Source of the DNA: Saccharum officinarum
Lineage: Eukaryota; Streptophyta; Magnoliopsida; Poales; Poaceae
NCBI GenBank assembly: GCA_020631735.1
Contig: CM036160.1
Coordinates: 5,502,407-5,566,406, forward strand
Reading direction: 5' to 3'
DNA length: 64,000 nt
A program made the translations under genes and the position numbers. Within the stretch, counting starts at the first letter, position 1. Every line of letters starts with the position of its first letter. Shown in pieces: positions 41,800 through 54,193 of the stretch. The notes beneath the pieces were generated by a model. The model did not search any database. It was not told the DNA's origin and saw only the letters and a program-made list of their open reading frames with translations.

Positions 41800-44629
41800 G
41801 CGTGGGAGCCCCCGCTCAGGTGAAGCATCCCCGGTTACCCGGAAACTCAAATGCGATAAAATACTAGTCCCAAGAGGCTAGTACGCATATTTATTGTATC
41901 AGATAGTTCTCAAAGTGGTAGCTCAAATGGAAGCGGGCGCTTAACCATGCCAAAATAAGGATAGAGCTGGATCCAAAGATCCGCACAATCCACACACTAA
42001 TATTTGGCGATCCCATGCCACCATGCTACAGGCTAAGCTGGGTGCAGACACGACCTTACTCGAACATAGCTTCCGGGTCTTCCTCTGTACAACAAAGTAA
42101 GGGTGAGTACAAAGTACTTGGCAAATCCAACTTTACCTTATGGAATGAGATAATAGTATATGCATAAGGATAAATCAAGTATATGGCTTGGTTTTATTTG
42201 CATAAAGCTATCTTTTTGACACATGCATGTTTCATTTTATAAATACCTTTTTACAAAATACAACTATTTTCCATATATAAGATTATTTCTGAAAGGCGGT
42301 TTGTCACAATTTTAAGTGCTGCTGAACGCTCTGTTCCCACAGCACATGGTTGTCAACCATTTATTTCCAAAATCACACTCAATCATGTTTCCACTTATCC
42401 CAACCCATCTAGTTGTTGAAACCAAACCGTAACCCGTCCAAGACCGTGGACACAACTATCCAAATAGATTTTACACTCTGCAAAGGTTGTACACATTCAC
42501 CGCCAGCAGGTTAGTGTAACTTAACACCGTCATGTAAGCACAGATCCAACGGAGCAATTACCCTCCATAGCTAAGTACTGACGCTCACCACGGGAACACT
42601 AAGGCCACATATCATAACACAATAATGTACAGAGCTCATTACATTTCATACATATATCTCTTAGTGTCCCATTGCACACCTGCCTCTAGGTGATTGCAGT
42701 ACCAACTAGAGGGATTTAGGCTAAGCCTTGCCTCATACAAGATCGACTGGTTGTGCGATAAAATAAGGTAGGCAAGATGAATCATCAACTCAGTTCTTAA
42801 TTGAGACAAGACGGATATCTTCATGCTTAACCACAAAAGGTACAAGCCACAACACCACGGAATCCCACAAAAGGAACATCGATCCGCCCCATCTCTAAAA
42901 TAATCACCATCTATAACTTGTTCATTAACCATTATATTTAACCCACATCACTTAACCTCACAACTCACACCATTTTATTTGAAATCATTGTATTTTAGAA
43001 ATTATAGTGATGAGTATCCACGATGGGTAACAAAGTCCTAAGCATATTGAATAACGATATTTCATCATGTCGTAATATTTATTCCTTAGTTTGAGTAAGG
43101 TGATAAAGTTGAACAATTCAAGGGTAGCCATTTAAACGGATTTAGCTAAGAAGCAAAAATACTCTGTACGTATAATCGTATATGCAATATTTAAAACGGT
43201 TTCTATGGGTTGTGTTTAGAAATAGGATCAACATGCGCATCAAAGAGGATCAGATTGGACTTGCCTTTGACGGCATCCTCGGCAAACTCCTGCTCGTGGT
43301 TCGGGTCCTCGGGGTCGAACTCGTGGTACTCGCCTCTGACGTCCTCATCCTCCGGCTCGTTCACTCCATCCGCTAGAACGCGCAAATAAACACAATAAAT
43401 AAATAAATTCAAATGAGCTCTAGAAAAGAAGAAAATGGTATGGATGGATAGAGGTTGATTCTAAATGAATTTAGGAGGAAGAAATAATGAAATCAGAGCT
43501 CGGATGAAAGAGATATTGATTTTGCAAGGTGGCCGCTAATTAATCAAGTGGAGGGTGATTAAGGGAGATGGTTAGTGAATGGGTGTGGCCACGTGCGAAG
43601 TTGGTTCTCAGGCTTTTGCCATGCACATGGCCGTGGGCCCCCTGCTGTTGCTGTAGTTGGACCAAAACAAAAGCAGGAACATGCTTGTGGGACTGAAACG
43701 GAGAAGACACAGAGCACAGGCGTTCGTGCTCGTCCACCGTGGCCTCCTAGGGCTCAGAGCACGTGCGATACAGACAGAGAGAAAGGACAGCGCTGCTTGG
43801 GACTTGGGAGAGACAGAGGAAGCACGGGAGGGACTCATGGAATACTCACCGCAGTCGACTAGTGCTTCAGGCAGGGGGCTGGCCGAATGGCCGAGCTCCA
43901 CTGAAAAATAGAGAGAGCTCGATTCAGGAGGAAGAAAGTGGGCAGCCAAGTGGGATGGCTTGGCAAGCTCGGGACGGCATCTCCTAATATATAGGTGCCA
44001 GAGTGGCACAAGTAGTCTTGGACACAGGGTGAGGGACTGACAAGCTTGAGCATACAATAATGGCACGTGCGTGCTGGACGGGCTAACTGAGCTGTCTGCG
44101 GCAAGCTTGTCAACCCGCCATTGATGGCGTGCGTGCTGGACGGGCTGAGCTGAGCAGTGCGCGGCAACCATCGTAGACTGCGGCAGCACGCTATGGAGAC
44201 AAAGACTTTGGCAGAGAGGAGCGTCACTGGTCAGCAAGTAAGGGTGTGAAGCCTGAAACTCTACAGCTTGCCATTAATGGTGGCACGCAGAGTTTCTACG
44301 AGCTGCTGCAGTCGGTCGTCTTTGCTTGCTATAGTGTACCGCCTAACTCGCCATGCTCGACAAGGCGAAGTAATGGCAGAGTGGCGAAATGACCGGAGCT
44401 GCCTGCGACCATGCTTCGCGTGTGTGCTCAGAGCGTGCTTTGCATGCATGTTCTGTAGCTTGCTTGTGAGGCTATGCGGGTGTTGTGCATGCACGCAGGA
44501 GAGTGGGAAGAAACAAGGTGATAGGAGAGGAATTAGGATTAGAGCTCAATTGAGAATTAGTTTTTGAAACGACTTTGAAAATACCTTTAATTTGCATGAT
44601 TTATTTATTTGAATTTTTGGGATGTTACA
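41800..44629 (-). repeat. Probable long 3' LTR of the Gypsy element
   Basis: On the minus strand an LTR start TGTAACATCCCAAAAATTC is preceded by a polypurine tract (complement of 44630-44643, AAGTGGGGTAGGTT). Sequence to the left has the character of a long Gypsy LTR, with no own genes. The distal end was not located; 41800 is a guess. A partial tandem repeat ('gtgcgtgctggacgggct' at about 44067 and 44131) lies inside. Open frames at 43200-43912 show no family. Confidence 0.45.
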
Positions 44630-47290
44630 AACCTACCCCACTTATAATAAATCTCGACCTTGAGATTCGGTTGGTTCCGAAACAGGTAGGGAACCTGTTT
44701 CCTTAGGGTGTTTTCTCTTTCCCAGGTAGCCTCTGTTGTGTGTCTACTCCACCGAACATGGCAAAGTCTAATAGTTGATGTTCTTGTCTGTTTGGTAATA
44801 ACCTTGTCCAAATTTTCCATTGGAACTTCCTAGTACCTTAGATCATCTTGTAAATCCACGGTGCCTACTGATATTTGCTCTTCGGTTAGTCTCAAACATT
44901 TCTTCACTTGAGACACATGAAATACATTATGTATGTCAGACATTTCTTCCGGCAACTTGATACGGTATGCCATTGCCCCAATTATTTGTATGACTTCATA
45001 GGGTCCAATATATCGAGGTGCCAATTTGTGTCTAACTTGAAATCTTCTAGTCCCGCGAATGGGGGAGAATTTGAGATAGATATAATCTCCTACTTGAAAA
45101 CTCAATTCTCTACTTCTCTTATCTACATACACCCTGTTCGTTTGGACTTATCAGCAGAATCAGCAGCCATCCAGCAGTGTTTTTCTCTCACAACAAACCA
45201 GCGAACAGTGCTTTCAGCACAATAAACCAGCGAAACGAACAGGCCGATAGCTCTTCTGGTGGGACTAGGCCGCTTTTAAATTTTCTCTTATTTCCGCCAC
45301 TCAATCTTCTGCATCTTTTATCATGGATGGTCTGTGTGCTCTCCTACTTCAGACCACATTAATGGGGTTCTACACTTCCTCCCATAAAGAGCCTCAAAAT
45401 GTGACATGCCCAAGCTGTCTTGGTAACTATTATTATAGGAGAACTCTGCAAAACTTAAACTTTGTTCCCAATCTTTACCATAGGTAAGAACACAAGCTCT
45501 TAACATATCTTCCATGATTTGGTTCACTCTTTCAGTCTAACCATCAGTTTGGGGTGATAGACTGAGCTAAAATCCAACTTGGTTCCCATAGCTTCAAGTA
45601 GTCTCTTCCAAAACTTGGAGGTAAACTGGGCACCTTGATCTAAGACGATCTTGCTAGGTACACCATGTAACTTGACTATATTATCTACATATAGCAGGGC
45701 TAGCTTATCTCCACCATAACAAATTCTAACCGGTATAAAGTGGGCTACTTTGGTGAGACGATCCACAATTACCCATATAGTCATTTCCTTTCTTGTTTTT
45801 GGGTAATCCATTAACAAAATCCATTCTGATTTCATCCCATTTTCAAACTAGGATGGGTAATGGTTGTAACAAGCCACCTAGCTTCTAATGCTCTGCCTTA
45901 ACTCTTTGGCAAACATCACATTGAGCCACAAATTGTGCTACATCAGCCTTCATACCATTCCACCAATACTTTTCTTTTAGGTCCATGTACATCTTGGTGG
46001 CACCAGGGTGAATAGAGTAACCTAAGTTACAAGCTTCATTAAGGATAAGTTCTTGAAACTTTCCTTCCTTGGGCACACATATTCTGTCTTTATACCATAA
46101 AATTTCTTTGTCATCCACTCTAAAGTTTCGGGCTTTGTTTTCTCTAGTGTGCTTATGTATCTTCATGAGGTCTTTTATCTCTATGTTGTGCCTTCTTAGT
46201 TTCTTCCTTTAGAGTTGGTTGCACATCCAGACTACCATCTTGAGATTGGCGTACTATGTGCATGTTTAATTGTGATATTTCTCCTTGTAAGTGAGTATTC
46301 TTAGGCACTAATTGTTAACCATATGACTTTTTGCTTAAGGCATTTGCTACCACATTAGCCTTGCCTAGGTGATAAAGAATCTCTAGGTTGTAGTCCTTGA
46401 TTAACTCCAACCATCTTCTTTGCCTTAGATTTAAGTCTGATTGGGTGAAGATATACTTTAAACTTTTGTGATTAGTGTAGATTTCACATCGATGAGATAG
46501 TGTCTCTAAATCTTGAGAGCATGCACTACAGTTGCTAACTCCAGATCATGAGTAGGGTAATTTTGCTCATAGGGTTTAAGCTGGCGAGATGCGTACGCAA
46601 CCACTTTTCCTCCTTGCATGAGAACACATCATAAACCTTGTCTTGAGGCATCATTATATATGACGAAATCTTGGTGAATCTCTAGCAAGGTTAACATAGG
46701 TGCTATTGCCAATCACTTTTTCAACACTTGAAAACTCTTCTGATATGATTCTGTCCAGGTAAATTTCTTATTCCTTCTAAGAAGGTATGCCATGGGTCTG
46801 ACTATCCTGAAGAATCCTTCTATAAACCTTCGATAATATTCAACTAATCCAAGAAAACATTTGACCTCACTCACATTCGTGGGTTGCTACCAATGAGAAA
46901 TAGCTTCTACCTTTTCCGGGTCTACTGCAACTCCATTAGCTGTCAGGATATGTCCTAAGAATGCAACCTTCTCGAGCCAAAATTCACACTTGCTGAATTT
47001 GGCGTACAACTTATGTGTTCTTAGCCTTTCCAACACCACTGTCAAGTGTTGTCCATGCTCTTCAGCACTCTTACAATCGATAAGTATGTCACCAATGAAG
47101 ACTATGCAAACTTATCTAGCTCCTCCATGAACACCTTATTCATGAGGTTCATGAAATAAGCAGGGACATTGGTTAATCCAAAGGACATCACTGTGAACTC
47201 ATATTGTCCATATCTTGTTACAAAGGCTGTCTTGGGGACATCACTATTCTTGATCTTGAGCTAGTGGTAACCTATTCTCAAATAAATTAA
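44605..47290 (-). pseudogene. Gypsy pol remnant: RT, RNaseH, integrase, chromodomain
   Basis: From right to left: RT with [18 protein letters not shown] near 47170 and RNase H (DASRQGL...[20 protein letters not shown]) near 46560-46660. The integrase zinc finger is HPGATKMYMDLKEKYWWNGM...CDVCQRVKAEH at 45885-46005. Integrase core pieces lie at 45524-45835 and 45321-45527 (YNNSYQDSLGMSHFEALYGRKC). The C-terminal integrase (RYIGPYEVIQ...DIHNVFHVSQVKKC) is at 44830-45132, and a chromodomain-like tail (VRWSRHTTEATWERE) ends near 44640. Many stops and frame changes; a MITE interrupts it at about 45132. Confidence 0.8.
45132..45245. mobile_element. Short MITE inside the Gypsy remnant
   Basis: The left 'cctgttcgttt' and right 'aaacgaacagg' form an 11-bp inverted repeat. 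The interior ('ttatcagcag', 'tttttctctcacaacaaaccagc') resembles the abundant grass MITEs bounded by GGCCTGTTCG. It splits the integrase coding region. A clear target duplication was not found. Confidence 0.7.
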
Positions 47291-47330
47291 TTCACATGAT
47301 TTATTTATTTGAATTTTTGGGATGTTACAT

Positions 47331-48700
47331 TAGGCGACCCTGTCCCCCAGCTTGTCGGCATCCCTGGTCAGCGGGATCCCTGTGTGGTGTTCCCAAGCGT
47401 GGGAGCCCCTGCACCGGTGTCTGCTCAACCAAGGCCACAGCTTGCCATCCCTATCGCCGGTGTTGCGGCCTCATGGCAGGTCTGGTGGTGCTGCTCTGTG
47501 TTACAGTGCTCCTCTTCTTGTGTGTGTGCGGGGACCCCCTGGGCACATGGTTTGGCCGTGGGCATGCGGCCAGCGGGGCTGCATGCATGTAGGTGTCCCC
47601 TTTTTCAAGTGTGAGCGTGGTGCGCGTAGTTTGGTCGCGGGCGAGCCAGCGGTGGGGCTACATGTCCGCGGGCACCCTCCCCTTGTGCCTATTATAGGGG
47701 AGGTCAGAGCACTGGTTCTTCAAAGTGGTGGCATCACCCATGCCAGTGCCTGTAGTGGCAGTGTCAGCATGGGGCGACGTCGGGGCATTAGCTGCAGGAG
47801 CACTTTGTGAGGCTTCTTGGCGAAAGCTCAGCCCAGCTCTTAGTTGGGCCAGCGATGATGATTTCCCTCTTGAAGGCGTCGCTGAAGAACCTTTGGCTAC
47901 CACAGCCTGGCTGTTGGCATGGGGGCTATCCTCGCAGTGGATGTGGGGCTCCTTGCCATCGTCGGCCTTAGGTATGGCCAATGGTGCCAGTATTTGTTCA
48001 TCGTGCCCAAATATCGCTATTAGTGTCTTTACTCCACCATCATCCATGAGCCTTGATTGCCTTGTCTCACCAAATGCCGGGCTAGCGGGACCATGATCTC
48101 CTCTCTTGGATCTCCTCGTTCACCTTTTGTCGTCCCTCCCTCCTTTGAGGCTTCCTCCCCTTGTTGGGCATTGGTGGGTGACGATTTGATCCCAGAAGTG
48201 CCTTAAGACAGTGCAAATCACGATTGTCGTCTGCCTTCTTGGCTCAAAGCTTAACAATTGCTTGGGGATTGGAGGTTGTTGGAGTATTGTCACTTGAGAG
48301 TGTTGTTTGTCTGTGCACAATGACATGCTCGGCAGATCTCAACCCCACTTCGGTTCCAGCACCTTCTCGCTAATGTTTTGCACAAGTTCTACCTGTCATG
48401 TTTCACTTCTAGTGGCTAACTTTGCCTTTCTCCATGATCCTTGGTTGCCTTGTCTCATCAATTGCCGGTAACAAGACCATGATCCCCTCTCTTGGATCTC
48501 CTTGTGCTCCTTTTTGCCGGCCCTCCCTCCGTTTAGGATTCCTCCCCTCATTGGGCATTGGCGGGCGCCAATTGGGTTCTGGGTGTGCTTCTAAGACAAT
48601 GTAACCATGGCTGTCATCTGTCTGAATCGACTCGAAGCTTAACAGTCGCCGTTGGAGTGGAGGTTGTGGAGTTCAGCCTCTTGGTTGTGGTGTTGTCGGT
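47331..48700. repeat. GC-rich unknown sequence with a 390-bp-offset duplication
   Basis: 47331-48030 has long, Ala/Gly/Pro-rich frames without a recognisable domain. 48045-48300 is repeated at about 48434-48690: shared phrases include 'ttgccttgtctca', 'ctctcttggatctcct', 'ccctccctcc', 'ttgggcattgg' and 'aagcttaaca'. Probably a decayed retroelement part; the family is not identified. Confidence 0.5.
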
Positions 48701-49568
48701 AACCATGACGCATAAAACTGAAGCTTACCTATGAGGTGATCGGCTACCGCGAGTTGACAGGAAACTTTTCTATAGTTTGCCACAGTTTGGTGCTCCGTAA
48801 TAGCTGTAATAGGTAGCGCTCTGTAATCCTAGCACCAACAAAAATCCAAAGGTGTATTTGTAACCGAATGGCTCTTTAAGGGCCAATCATCAATATATTA
48901 TCCAGGTGAGGGATTCTCTCCCCTCACGTTGACTTATAAAAAAAATCAACATGGAGCGTGAAGAGCCAGCTCAGGTCGGGTAGAGGTAGTGCCCACGAAA
49001 ATAATAATAAAAAAGTTAGCAGGTTTGATTGTTGTTCGACAGTGTTTTAATTATTCCGTAAGAACGGTGACTCATTTTTCATCAGCAGGATACTAATAGC
49101 ATGCATGCATGTTTCCCACTCTTTTAAGTAGTTGAAGACCTTTGTTCTTCGTGAGAATAATAAATTTCGTCAAACACTTGGCTTGAGGAATCAGCAAAAC
49201 ACACTGTCCAAGTGACCAGTATGAATGACAGTGACCAATGAGTGCCAGATGTCAATGGGCATGTGTCGTTCTCATGAATCATAGTGACCAGCTTCCAACA
49301 AATGACATCAAGCTAAATTTTCTAAAGTTTAATTAAGTCTATAGACAAGGGTATCAGTATTTGTAATGTAATGCAAAATATATATAGTATGAAAATATAT
49401 CTAATGATGAATTTAGTAGAATTTATTTGGTTATCATAAATATTACTAATTTTTATATAAGCTTGGTAAAAACTAAAAATGGTTTGAATCTATACGACTA
49501 TGCTATAACCGGTTAATGATGTCCAAAGGCATTACTTAGAAGAGAGCAAAGAAAGAAAGTAAAAATAT
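48701..49568. other. Intergenic sequence
   Basis: 48790-48910 ('gctgtaataggtagcgctc', 'caatatattatccagg') resembles a retroelement 3' end. The rest is AT-rich with no gene seen. Confidence 0.4.
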
Positions 49569-49872
49569 GGCCCCGTTTGTTACAACTCGGCTTCACTAGT
49601 GAAGCTAAAACAGCTTCATTAGCAACTTTTTAAGTTAAGCTGAGTTGTTTTGGAAAAACTGTTTGGCAAAACAGCTTCACTAACAGCTTTATGCATGGAG
49701 GAGACAGAGAAATAAAGGATTGAGCTGGGATAAGCTACTTTTTTCAGCTTTACCCCAACTCATATCTTTGTGAGATGAGGAGAAAAAAATAGCTTCACTT
49801 ATGAAGCTGTTTTGGAAATGAGTGTTTGGCAAAAAAAAAAAAAAACAGCGTGGGCTGTGCCAAAACAGGCCC
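49569..49872. mobile_element. MITE-like element, about 304 bp
   Basis: It starts ggccccgttt and ends with the complement of gggcctgttt (8 of 10). The interior has 'agcttcact' repeats, an internal palindromic character and a poly-A run at 49831. This matches the general look of grass hAT/Tourist MITEs. Flanks do not give a clear target duplication. Confidence 0.55.
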
Positions 49873-50576
49873 TAAGAAACAACCCTCCTGCTGCATAGTG
49901 TTTATAGCTTGTATGTTGGAAGTTTCAATTCGATGGCCAATAGATGAACGAGCAAACATTTAGCAAAGACACCACCTCTCCCCTTAGTATACAAGGCTGC
50001 TCTTGTCTCTAGGATTTCGAGGCCACTTTTTTCCTTTAAACAAGACACGTACTCGATCCTTCTTATTTTCATTTAATTCCTTGCCACATCAAACTTCTAT
50101 ATTTCACATGGACATGCATGAATAAATGACTAGGACATCCATCGAGGTGAGAACTTTAGAAAATTAACTGTTAGGCTACATAGCAGCTCTAGATCAACAC
50201 AAGGGCATTTTCGTTGGAATGGCCAGATTAACCCTTGGGCTCCTGCATTTCTCTCTCTATCACACTGACACCCAGGCCTATGCGTTAGGAGAAAAAAGGC
50301 ACGGGCTTCTTCTTTGATGAGCCTGTGCGTTGGGGTTGACCGTGGGCAAGCTCATGGCCAGAGCAACGCAGGCCAGGGGGCACGTGCCGCGGGAGCACGG
50401 CCAGCCGGTGCGGGTGAGGCGCGCAGCCAGGTTCAGGCGTGGCTAGAGCGAGGCTGGTCGGGGGACACGCGCATGGCCGGAGCGGCTGGCCGGGCGAGGC
50501 ACGAGCGGGGCGTGTGCGGCAAGCGCGAGGCGTTGGGCGCGGCACGAAGTTCACAGGGCGATGGACGCGAGGTTCA
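49873..50576. other. Spacer and GC-rich block to the assembly gap
   Basis: AT-rich to about 50280, then GC-rich sequence with open frames on both strands that end in the gap. No family recognised. Confidence 0.35.
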
Positions 50577-50676
50577 NNNNNNNNNNNNNNNNNNNNNNNN
50601 NNNNNNNNNNNNNNNNNNNNNNNNNNNNNNNNNNNNNNNNNNNNNNNNNNNNNNNNNNNNNNNNNNNNNNNNNNNN
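50577..50676. other. Assembly gap (100 N)
   Basis: Exactly 100 N, a placeholder join. It lies just downstream of the last exon of the FAR1-like remnant. Confidence 0.99.
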
Positions 50677-50717
50677 TCAGAGCAAAAAGACACTTTTTAC
50701 AGCAAAGGGAGCAAAGG

Positions 50718-51762
50718 TTACATAAATTCATGATTTTGCACTCCATCGAAATGTAACTTCCTGACTACAGTTTGCATTGAAGCATCTTGATCAACTCCCA
50801 TTAAGAGACTTGTGTATCCTCCTGGTATGTGTGGAGCAGCCATTGCAGTAGGATCTGCAATTAAATTGAAGTGTGGCATTGTGGAATATCCATCTTGCAT
50901 GAAAGGAGCATCCATGGCTGAAGATGGCCCAGCATTAAAATTCTGTCATAGCACAAGAGAATGTTCAGAAATCATTATCTACCTTGGATCAGCATTATTT
51001 TCTTGTAAGAGAAAAATTGTGAAAATAGCTATTGTCTTACAGTTATTTGGTTTGGATCAGCATATCCATCTTGCATGAAAGGATCATGTTCAACTCTTGT
51101 TTCTACATCATTATTTTCTAGATCTTCACCTACAATCAAATATATATGATAATGCAATATTTTAAAAAAAATTGTAGACATAAGCAAAAATTGGTGGGCA
51201 GGTCACTACCTTTCTTCTGAGCACCCTTCTTCTTCTGTCCTGCCTTCTTTTCAACAACGTTTTTAAAACGTGTATTCTTTGGACCTTTTATTACTTGAGG
51301 AATTTTAAATGATATTACACCATTTAATGCTTCTCCAACACTTTCATTTGGAACTGGAGGAACCTCTTGGGATTTTTCATGCATCTCACTTAGATAAGTA
51401 TCTGCTTCTAAGTTCAAGTTATGTATGGCTTTCTGCAATTTATCAAGAAGTTCTTTCGACGGTGAACACTTCAATGCAAGAGATGTGGCTTGTCAACCAA
51501 TATATGTCAGAAAGCAAACAAACAAAAGTGTCTTTTGCACCATATGGTAACTAACATGGTGTTCTGTGAAATATGCACCATATATGTCAGAAAGCAAACA
51601 AACAAACAAAAGGAACAACGATCTAATCAGATAACTGACCTGTGATATTTGTTGTTCTTCTTCAAGATGATCACCACCAACAGCATCAATTCCTAGTGCA
51701 CGCGAATACTCCATGACTGAAGAAGATGGCATCCAGTCTTCTAGGCCTTCGACGCCTGCCAT
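50718..51762 (-). pseudogene. FAR1-related-like gene remnant with its middle missing
   Basis: Minus-strand exons: first 51762-51640 (41 codons, MAGVEGLEDWMPSSS...EEQQISQ|GTCAGT); then 51488-51210 (LALKCSPSKELLDKLQKAIH...KGPKNTRFKNVVEKK); 51129-51041; and 50942-50718 ending TAA after NHEFM. The last three join in frame through GT-AG introns. The first exon cannot: it ends in phase 0, but the next begins with two spare bases and would hit a stop. The C-terminal part resembles tails of grass FAR1-related/FHY3-type proteins (light-signalling factors derived from Mutator transposases); the zinc-binding, transposase and SWIM domains expected between are absent. The short motif FMQDGY is repeated in the last two exons. 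The family call is from general resemblance. Confidence 0.5.
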
Positions 51763-52099
51763 GGTGGCTGCTGGTTCATCCAGGGAATCGGCAGCGACGG
51801 CGACGGCATCCAACCGCCGCACTGGTCTAGGGTTCAAGTCACGATCAATCGGGGCGTCTTGACGGCGACGGCGCCGCACTAGTTGGAGGCGCCGCACTAG
51901 TTGATGGCGTCCAACTCAGCTGATGTAAGGAGCCGAGCTGTCTTGGGCTGAAGGCACGATGCGTCTCGTATTCCACCTGAGCCGAGCCGTGTTTTGCCTT
52001 CCCTCGGAAGCGTCGTTTCCAGCTGCCGCAGGATGAAAGGGCCGTGCACGTGGCGTCCATCCGGCTTGGGGGAGCACGGGCCGCACGGTGTACCCAGGG
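51763..52099. other. Upstream region of the FAR1-like remnant
   Basis: GC-rich, probable 5' UTR/promoter of the minus-strand remnant. The repeated phrase 'ggcgccgcactag' occurs at about 51870 and 51888. No further coding call. Confidence 0.35.
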
Positions 52100-54193
52100 T
52101 GCACCCAATTTTTTTCCGTTCCACTGGTTGTTTTAGTGTCAGGTGGTATGTGGTGACGATGGCAGATAAGAAGTCGGACGCCCTGGATGCTGGGCATGTA
52201 TCAGTTGTGACTGTGACTGTTATTGTGAATGAAATGGTGTTGCTTTGCGTGTTTTAATGAATAGTGGTGAATTGTCTGTCATGAGTTGGAATGTGCGCAG
52301 CTTAAATGACGCGGCTCACAGAGAATTGGTCAAGGACACAACATCATGTGTAAGGCCTGCAGTGATATGTTTGCAGGAAACAAAGATCAGCAGCATGACG
52401 TCGACAGTATTGCTGGAGTCAGTTGGATACAGGCTCTCCAGTTATCATACCTTGGATGCTATTGGGACGAGGGGAGGTGTACTCCTGGGCTGGGACAAAG
52501 ATGTGGTCAGTCTCACTGATATTGAGTGCAGGCTATTCACCATCTCAGCAACAGTCCGGGTACTCATGTCAAATAACTCTTTCAAGATCACCACATGCTA
52601 TGGCCCAGCAGATGATGGTAGGAAGGAGGAGTTCCTCGGTGTAATGATGATGCTAAAGCCAGTCACTGGAACAGCCTGGTTGATCACCGGGGACTTTAAT
52701 CTGATATACCAAGCAAGTGATAAGAACAACCTCAATCTGAACCGCAGACTAATGGGAAAGTTCAGGGCAGCTATTGCTGAATGCGAGCTCCTGGAGGTAT
52801 GCCTGCACAACCGACGTTTCACCTGGTCCAATGAGAGGAAAACCCAACGATGGTTAAGCTTGATCGTGCATTCTGCAATTCAGAGTGGGAGCTGCTGTTC
52901 CCAAACTTTGCGCTCAATGCGGTTTCTGCAGGGACATCGGACCATTGTCCTATCGTGCTGATGTGCCAGGATAAAGTGCCAAGAAAAGCATCTTTCAAAT
53001 TTGAAGCCCACTGGCTGCATGTTCAAGGGTTCCGGGAAACTGTTCAACTGGCATGGAACAAAGAGCATAGGGGCCCTGCCCTTTCTGTACTGAGAGCCAA
53101 ACTTGACGATACTGCCAAGGCGCTCAGAGCTTGGAGCAAGCCGTTATTCAGTAATGTTCGATTGCAACTCTATATTGCCTTGGAGGTGATCATGCGCCTC
53201 GACACCGCGCAAGAGGGAAGGCAACTGTCAGGAGATGAGCAAGTACTCAAATGAGACCTAAAGCTGAGAGCTCTTGGTTTGGCAGCTGTAGAGAGATCGA
53301 GAAGAAAACAGGCTACGAGAATCAATTGGTTGAAGTCAGGTGATGCATGTACTCGTTTCTTCCACCTAAAAATGAACGCAAGGAAAAGAAGAAAATACAT
53401 CTTCTCCCTGAAAAGGCCAGATGGCTCTTTAACTTGGAACAATGAAGAGAAGGAAGGAATAATCTATGATTACTTCTCTGGCATCATGGGCAACAAAGTG
53501 CCACGAACCAGAACATTCAACTGGGATAGGCTTGCCTTAACCACTGTCCAGGTGACGTCGGGACTAGAGCTGGACCGGCCCTTCACTGAATCTGAGATTG
53601 AGGCTGCGGTCATGAGCCTGCCTGGTGGCAAGGCACCGGGGCCAGATGGGTTCAGTGCAGAATTCTACAAACACTGCTGGAGTATTATCAAACATGACAT
53701 ACTTAGTGCCTTCCACAGCCTACACATCCTGCAGTGTGATCACTTGTCGCATGTCAATGGGGCTCAGGTTGTGTTGGTGCCCAAGGTTGAGGTGGCAACG
53801 GAGCCAAAGGATTTCCGCCCCATAAGCCTCATCCACTCCTTTGCTAAGCTAGTCACAAAGGTCCTTGCCACTAGACTATCCTCCTATATTGACAAACTCA
53901 TCGCCACCTCGCAGAGCGCTTTCATCAAGGGCCGCTGTATTCAGGACAACTTTGTCTATGTCAGAGGGCTGACCAGGCACTATCATAAAACAAGAACCCC
54001 AACCTGCCTCTTTAAGCTGGACATTAGCAAGGCATTCGACACAGTGTCTTGGGAATATCTGATTGAAATGCTTGCTCATCGGGGCTTTAGCACGAGGTGG
54101 ACAAATTGGCTTTCTGCTATTCTCAGGGGCTCATCCTCTAGAGTCATCCTAAATGGAAATCCGGGTCCGAAGATTAGGCACTGCAGAGGCCTC
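52100..54193 (+). mobile_element. LINE (L1-type), 5'- and 3'-incomplete
   Basis: Only ORF2 is present: an endonuclease domain followed by a reverse transcriptase. The 5' edge near 52100 is approximate. The 3' edge at 54193 is where a Sirevirus LTR begins, so the rest of the LINE should continue on the far side, beyond the window. Confidence 0.8.
52245..54193 (+). pseudogene. LINE ORF2 remnant: endonuclease and RT
   Basis: The endonuclease motifs are in order: MSWNVRSLND, CLQETKIS, GGVLLGWD, GDFNLIYQ and, after a frame change near 52850, SDHCPIVL. A TGA at 53252 interrupts the linker. RT is open from 53279 to the insertion: SGDACTRFFHLKMNARKR, GGKAPGPDGFSAEFYK, DFRPISLIHSFAKLVTKVLA, SQSAFIKGRCIQDNFV, KLDISKAFDTVSWEYL. 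It breaks off right after 'HCRGL', before the catalytic FADD box. One stop and one shift besides the interruption. Confidence 0.85.

Larger units (their letters stand above)
44605..47330 (-). mobile_element. Chromovirus-type Ty3/gypsy remnant
   Basis: On the minus strand this runs from within the RT to a chromodomain and polypurine tract, then the 3' LTR. The right edge (47291-47330) is a second copy of the first 40 bp of the LTR joined directly to pol, so most of the 5' LTR, gag, protease and the front of RT are deleted. Confidence 0.8.

Noticed and set aside
43182..44567. Several 60-200-codon frames on both strands
   Set aside because: Located in the probable Gypsy LTR, with mutual overlap and no family motifs.
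50285..50746. Frames on both strands spanning the N run
   Set aside because: They are bridged by 100 N of unknown true length, so reading across is meaningless.
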